Below, piece by piece: positions 62,727-64,000 of a stretch of DNA of 64,000 nucleotides. The stretch spans positions 2,391,501 through 2,455,500 of the forward strand of contig PQWQ01000001.1 of NCBI GenBank assembly GCA_002943765.1, in the 5' to 3' direction. How positions within the stretch are numbered: position 1 is the stretch's first letter; each line of letters opens with the position of its first letter. The notes below the pieces were generated by a model. The model had not been told where the DNA came from. It ran no database searches and saw only the letters and a list, made by a program, of their open reading frames with translations. Position numbers and translations under genes: made by a program. The stretch comes from Psoroptes ovis (Eukaryota > Arthropoda > Arachnida > Sarcoptiformes > Psoroptidae).

Positions 62727-63070
62727 TGTCGTGTAACGATACCACGACGAATTATGTAATCAAAACAAAAAAACGAAATCTGGATAGTTTGTTGATGATT
62801 AGATAATTTTGAAATCTTTATTACTGAAATTAAAATTAACAGATTAACATTAATGTGATTAACAAAAAATAAATATTTACATTTTTTAAGGTATTAGGGA
62901 TTCTGATAATTTTAACCAAAATTCAAACAAAAATTAACAATCAAAAAAACATAACGTACAAAAACATTAAACTACAACGGCCAAACGTTTCAGCTCCACA
63001 GCGCACAAAACTATACCACCAATGCGCAGGCAACGACACCAAATCTAGCGAAACGCGCCATCGCGCGACA
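62727..63070 (-). repeat. 5' LTR of the BEL/Pao element
   Basis: 344 bp, near-identical to 57326-57669. It lies upstream of gag in the sense direction, with a 155-bp leader between LTR and the gag ATG. A sense-strand AATAAA lies at 62822-62817. Confidence 0.93.
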
Positions 63071-63076
63071 CCACAC
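63071..63076. repeat. Target-site duplication, right copy (CCACAC)
   Basis: Matches 57320-57325; marks the insertion point inside the GPCR intron. Confidence 0.85.
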
Positions 63077-63694
63077 ACATACCATTTTATAATATGATTG
63101 ACATTTATATTGATTAAATTTTGATTTTGCTTAATTAAAAAAAAAAGAAATGTTATTTTCAAATATACTATGCTGACATTCAAAAAAAAAACTACATGGA
63201 ATTTAATTTAAAAAAGAAAAATTGATCTAATCAGAATTGATTTATTTTGGATTAATTCTTCGAAATCAATTGTCATTCAAGAAATTTGGAAAACTAGTTA
63301 TTTATAAATTGCTAATATATTGACATTTGTATGATTTAATCTTGAATTTAAATGAAAAAAAAAGAAATTCGTTTGATCATAACTGAATAAATTGAAATTA
63401 CTTTTTGAAATTACGACGACATTTGAACTCAATAGAAAAAATTTCGTTTTATTATTGAAATATTGTTATTTATTGCATAATAGGTGCTTACAAGTTATTA
63501 GTATTCATGTTTGTTGTTGTTTGTTATTATGATTTCAATTGATAATGTTTTTAAATTCTCTTTCTATAATAATTCGATTCGGTATTATTTATTGATCTTG
63601 AATGACACTAATAATTTATATTCTATCAAATAAGCATCGGACAATTCACATGATAAAATTGTAATGTAAAAAAAGAATTAGAAAAATTACTCAC
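63077..63694 (-). other. GPCR intron, portion upstream of the element
   Basis: 618 bp of AT-rich intron between the TM6-TM7 exon donor (GTGAGT at 63694) and the insertion. Nothing else is seen. Confidence 0.6.
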
Positions 63695-63838
63695 ATTCCA
63701 ACATACAGATGACATTGCGATCCAATGACATATTAAAAATTTGTTGAAATTTGCATTTATCAAATGAAAATCGACCAATAAATGATATAAATTCAATGGC
63801 ATCCAACAAATACCGAACATGGCAACAATTAATATTAG
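63695..63838 (-). CDS. Peptide GPCR, TM6-TM7 exon (gene runs off the window)
   Basis: A 144-bp exon: acceptor TTGTGCAG before 63838, donor GTGAGT at 63694. It encodes most of TM6 with the CWxP motif (FGICWMPLNLYHLLVDF), extracellular loop 3, and TM7 with HWIAMSSVCWN. The final Asn is the N of NPxxY; the Pro begins the next exon at 56723. Upstream exons (TM1-TM5) lie beyond the end of the window, since no more exons are seen in 63839-64000. CWMP and HWIAMSS are typical of arthropod NPY/RYamide-like receptors (family knowledge; subgroup uncertain). Confidence 0.85.
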
Positions 63839-64000
63839 CTGCACAATATATTCAATAAATATATGAGTGTATGATGATGGCAAAAATTTTGTTAGTTTTC
63901 AGGCGATGGAAAATGAAAAAGAAAAATGAGAATAAAATGAATGAAATTAATTTGAAATTCAATTATAATTCAATTTAATGAATTCAAAATTCAATTCTTG

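Larger units (their letters stand above)
57326..63070 (-). mobile_element. BEL/Pao LTR retrotransposon, near-intact
   Basis: 5745 bp with 344-bp LTRs, 6-bp target duplication and a gag-protease-RT-RNaseH-integrase reading frame on the minus strand, the same orientation as the host GPCR gene. Two LTR differences in 344 bp point to a recent insertion. Damage seen: one in-frame TGA within the RT-RNaseH region (59806-59808), and Phe in place of the usual Ser/Thr after the protease Asp. There is no envelope-like frame. I see no obvious tRNA primer-binding site beside the 5' LTR and no clear polypurine tract beside the 3' LTR. The body is less AT-rich than its surroundings. Confidence 0.93.

Overview
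The window is strongly AT-rich eukaryotic DNA carrying twelve recognisable animal protein-coding genes, or parts of genes, three unrecognised coding regions and one LTR retrotransposon. The two phospholipase C-beta genes match the arthropod Plc21C and norpA types. Most introns are 50-100 bp, and many proteins carry long Asn/Asp/Ser/Gln runs encoded by trinucleotide microsatellites. I infer an arthropod with a compact genome, most likely an acariform mite. That assignment is inference, not something the sequence proves. Gene models below were built by hand from reading frames, GT-AG (one GC-AG) splice sites and remembered family sequences; all coordinates are mine.

Layout. 1-4070: no gene seen. 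4071-15007 (+): two PLC-beta genes head to tail, Plc21C type then norpA/PLCB4 type. 15121-18691 (-): JKAMP (ER stress/JNK membrane protein) and a CD36-family scavenger receptor. 21091-24969 (+): DCAF5 (CUL4-DDB1 substrate receptor) and a small MANBAL/UPF0239 membrane protein. 26663-31089 (+): PAN2 deadenylase. 31398-32422 (-): NUDT6. 32732-33942 (+): mevalonate kinase, divergent from NUDT6. 34238-36471 (+): Rabex-5. 36803-41366 (-): DLK/LZK (wallenda) kinase. 41367-45766: gene-poor. 45767-50787 (+): a 1584-residue low-complexity protein I do not recognise. 52607-54113 (-): an unrecognised secreted protein. 54440-55010 (+): a tentative two-exon 40-codon gene. 55743-63838 (-): the last two exons of a rhodopsin-like peptide GPCR, whose separating intron holds a BEL/Pao retrotransposon at 57326-63070.

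The genes are ordinary single-copy housekeeping or neuronal genes and do not form an operon or pathway. Links that can be argued are modest: norpA-type PLC and the GPCR both end in PDZ-ligand-like tails (G-protein signalling), and JKAMP and DLK both act on JNK signalling. NUDT6 and mevalonate kinase share a 309 bp divergent promoter region. I found no CRISPR array, tRNA, rRNA or defence-like system. The most notable items are the young BEL insertion in an intron that splits the GPCR NPxxY motif, the adjacency of two anciently diverged PLC-beta paralogues, a 14-nt microexon, a CCCH-like finger inside PAN2, and a few small high-complexity islands in the gene-poor stretches.
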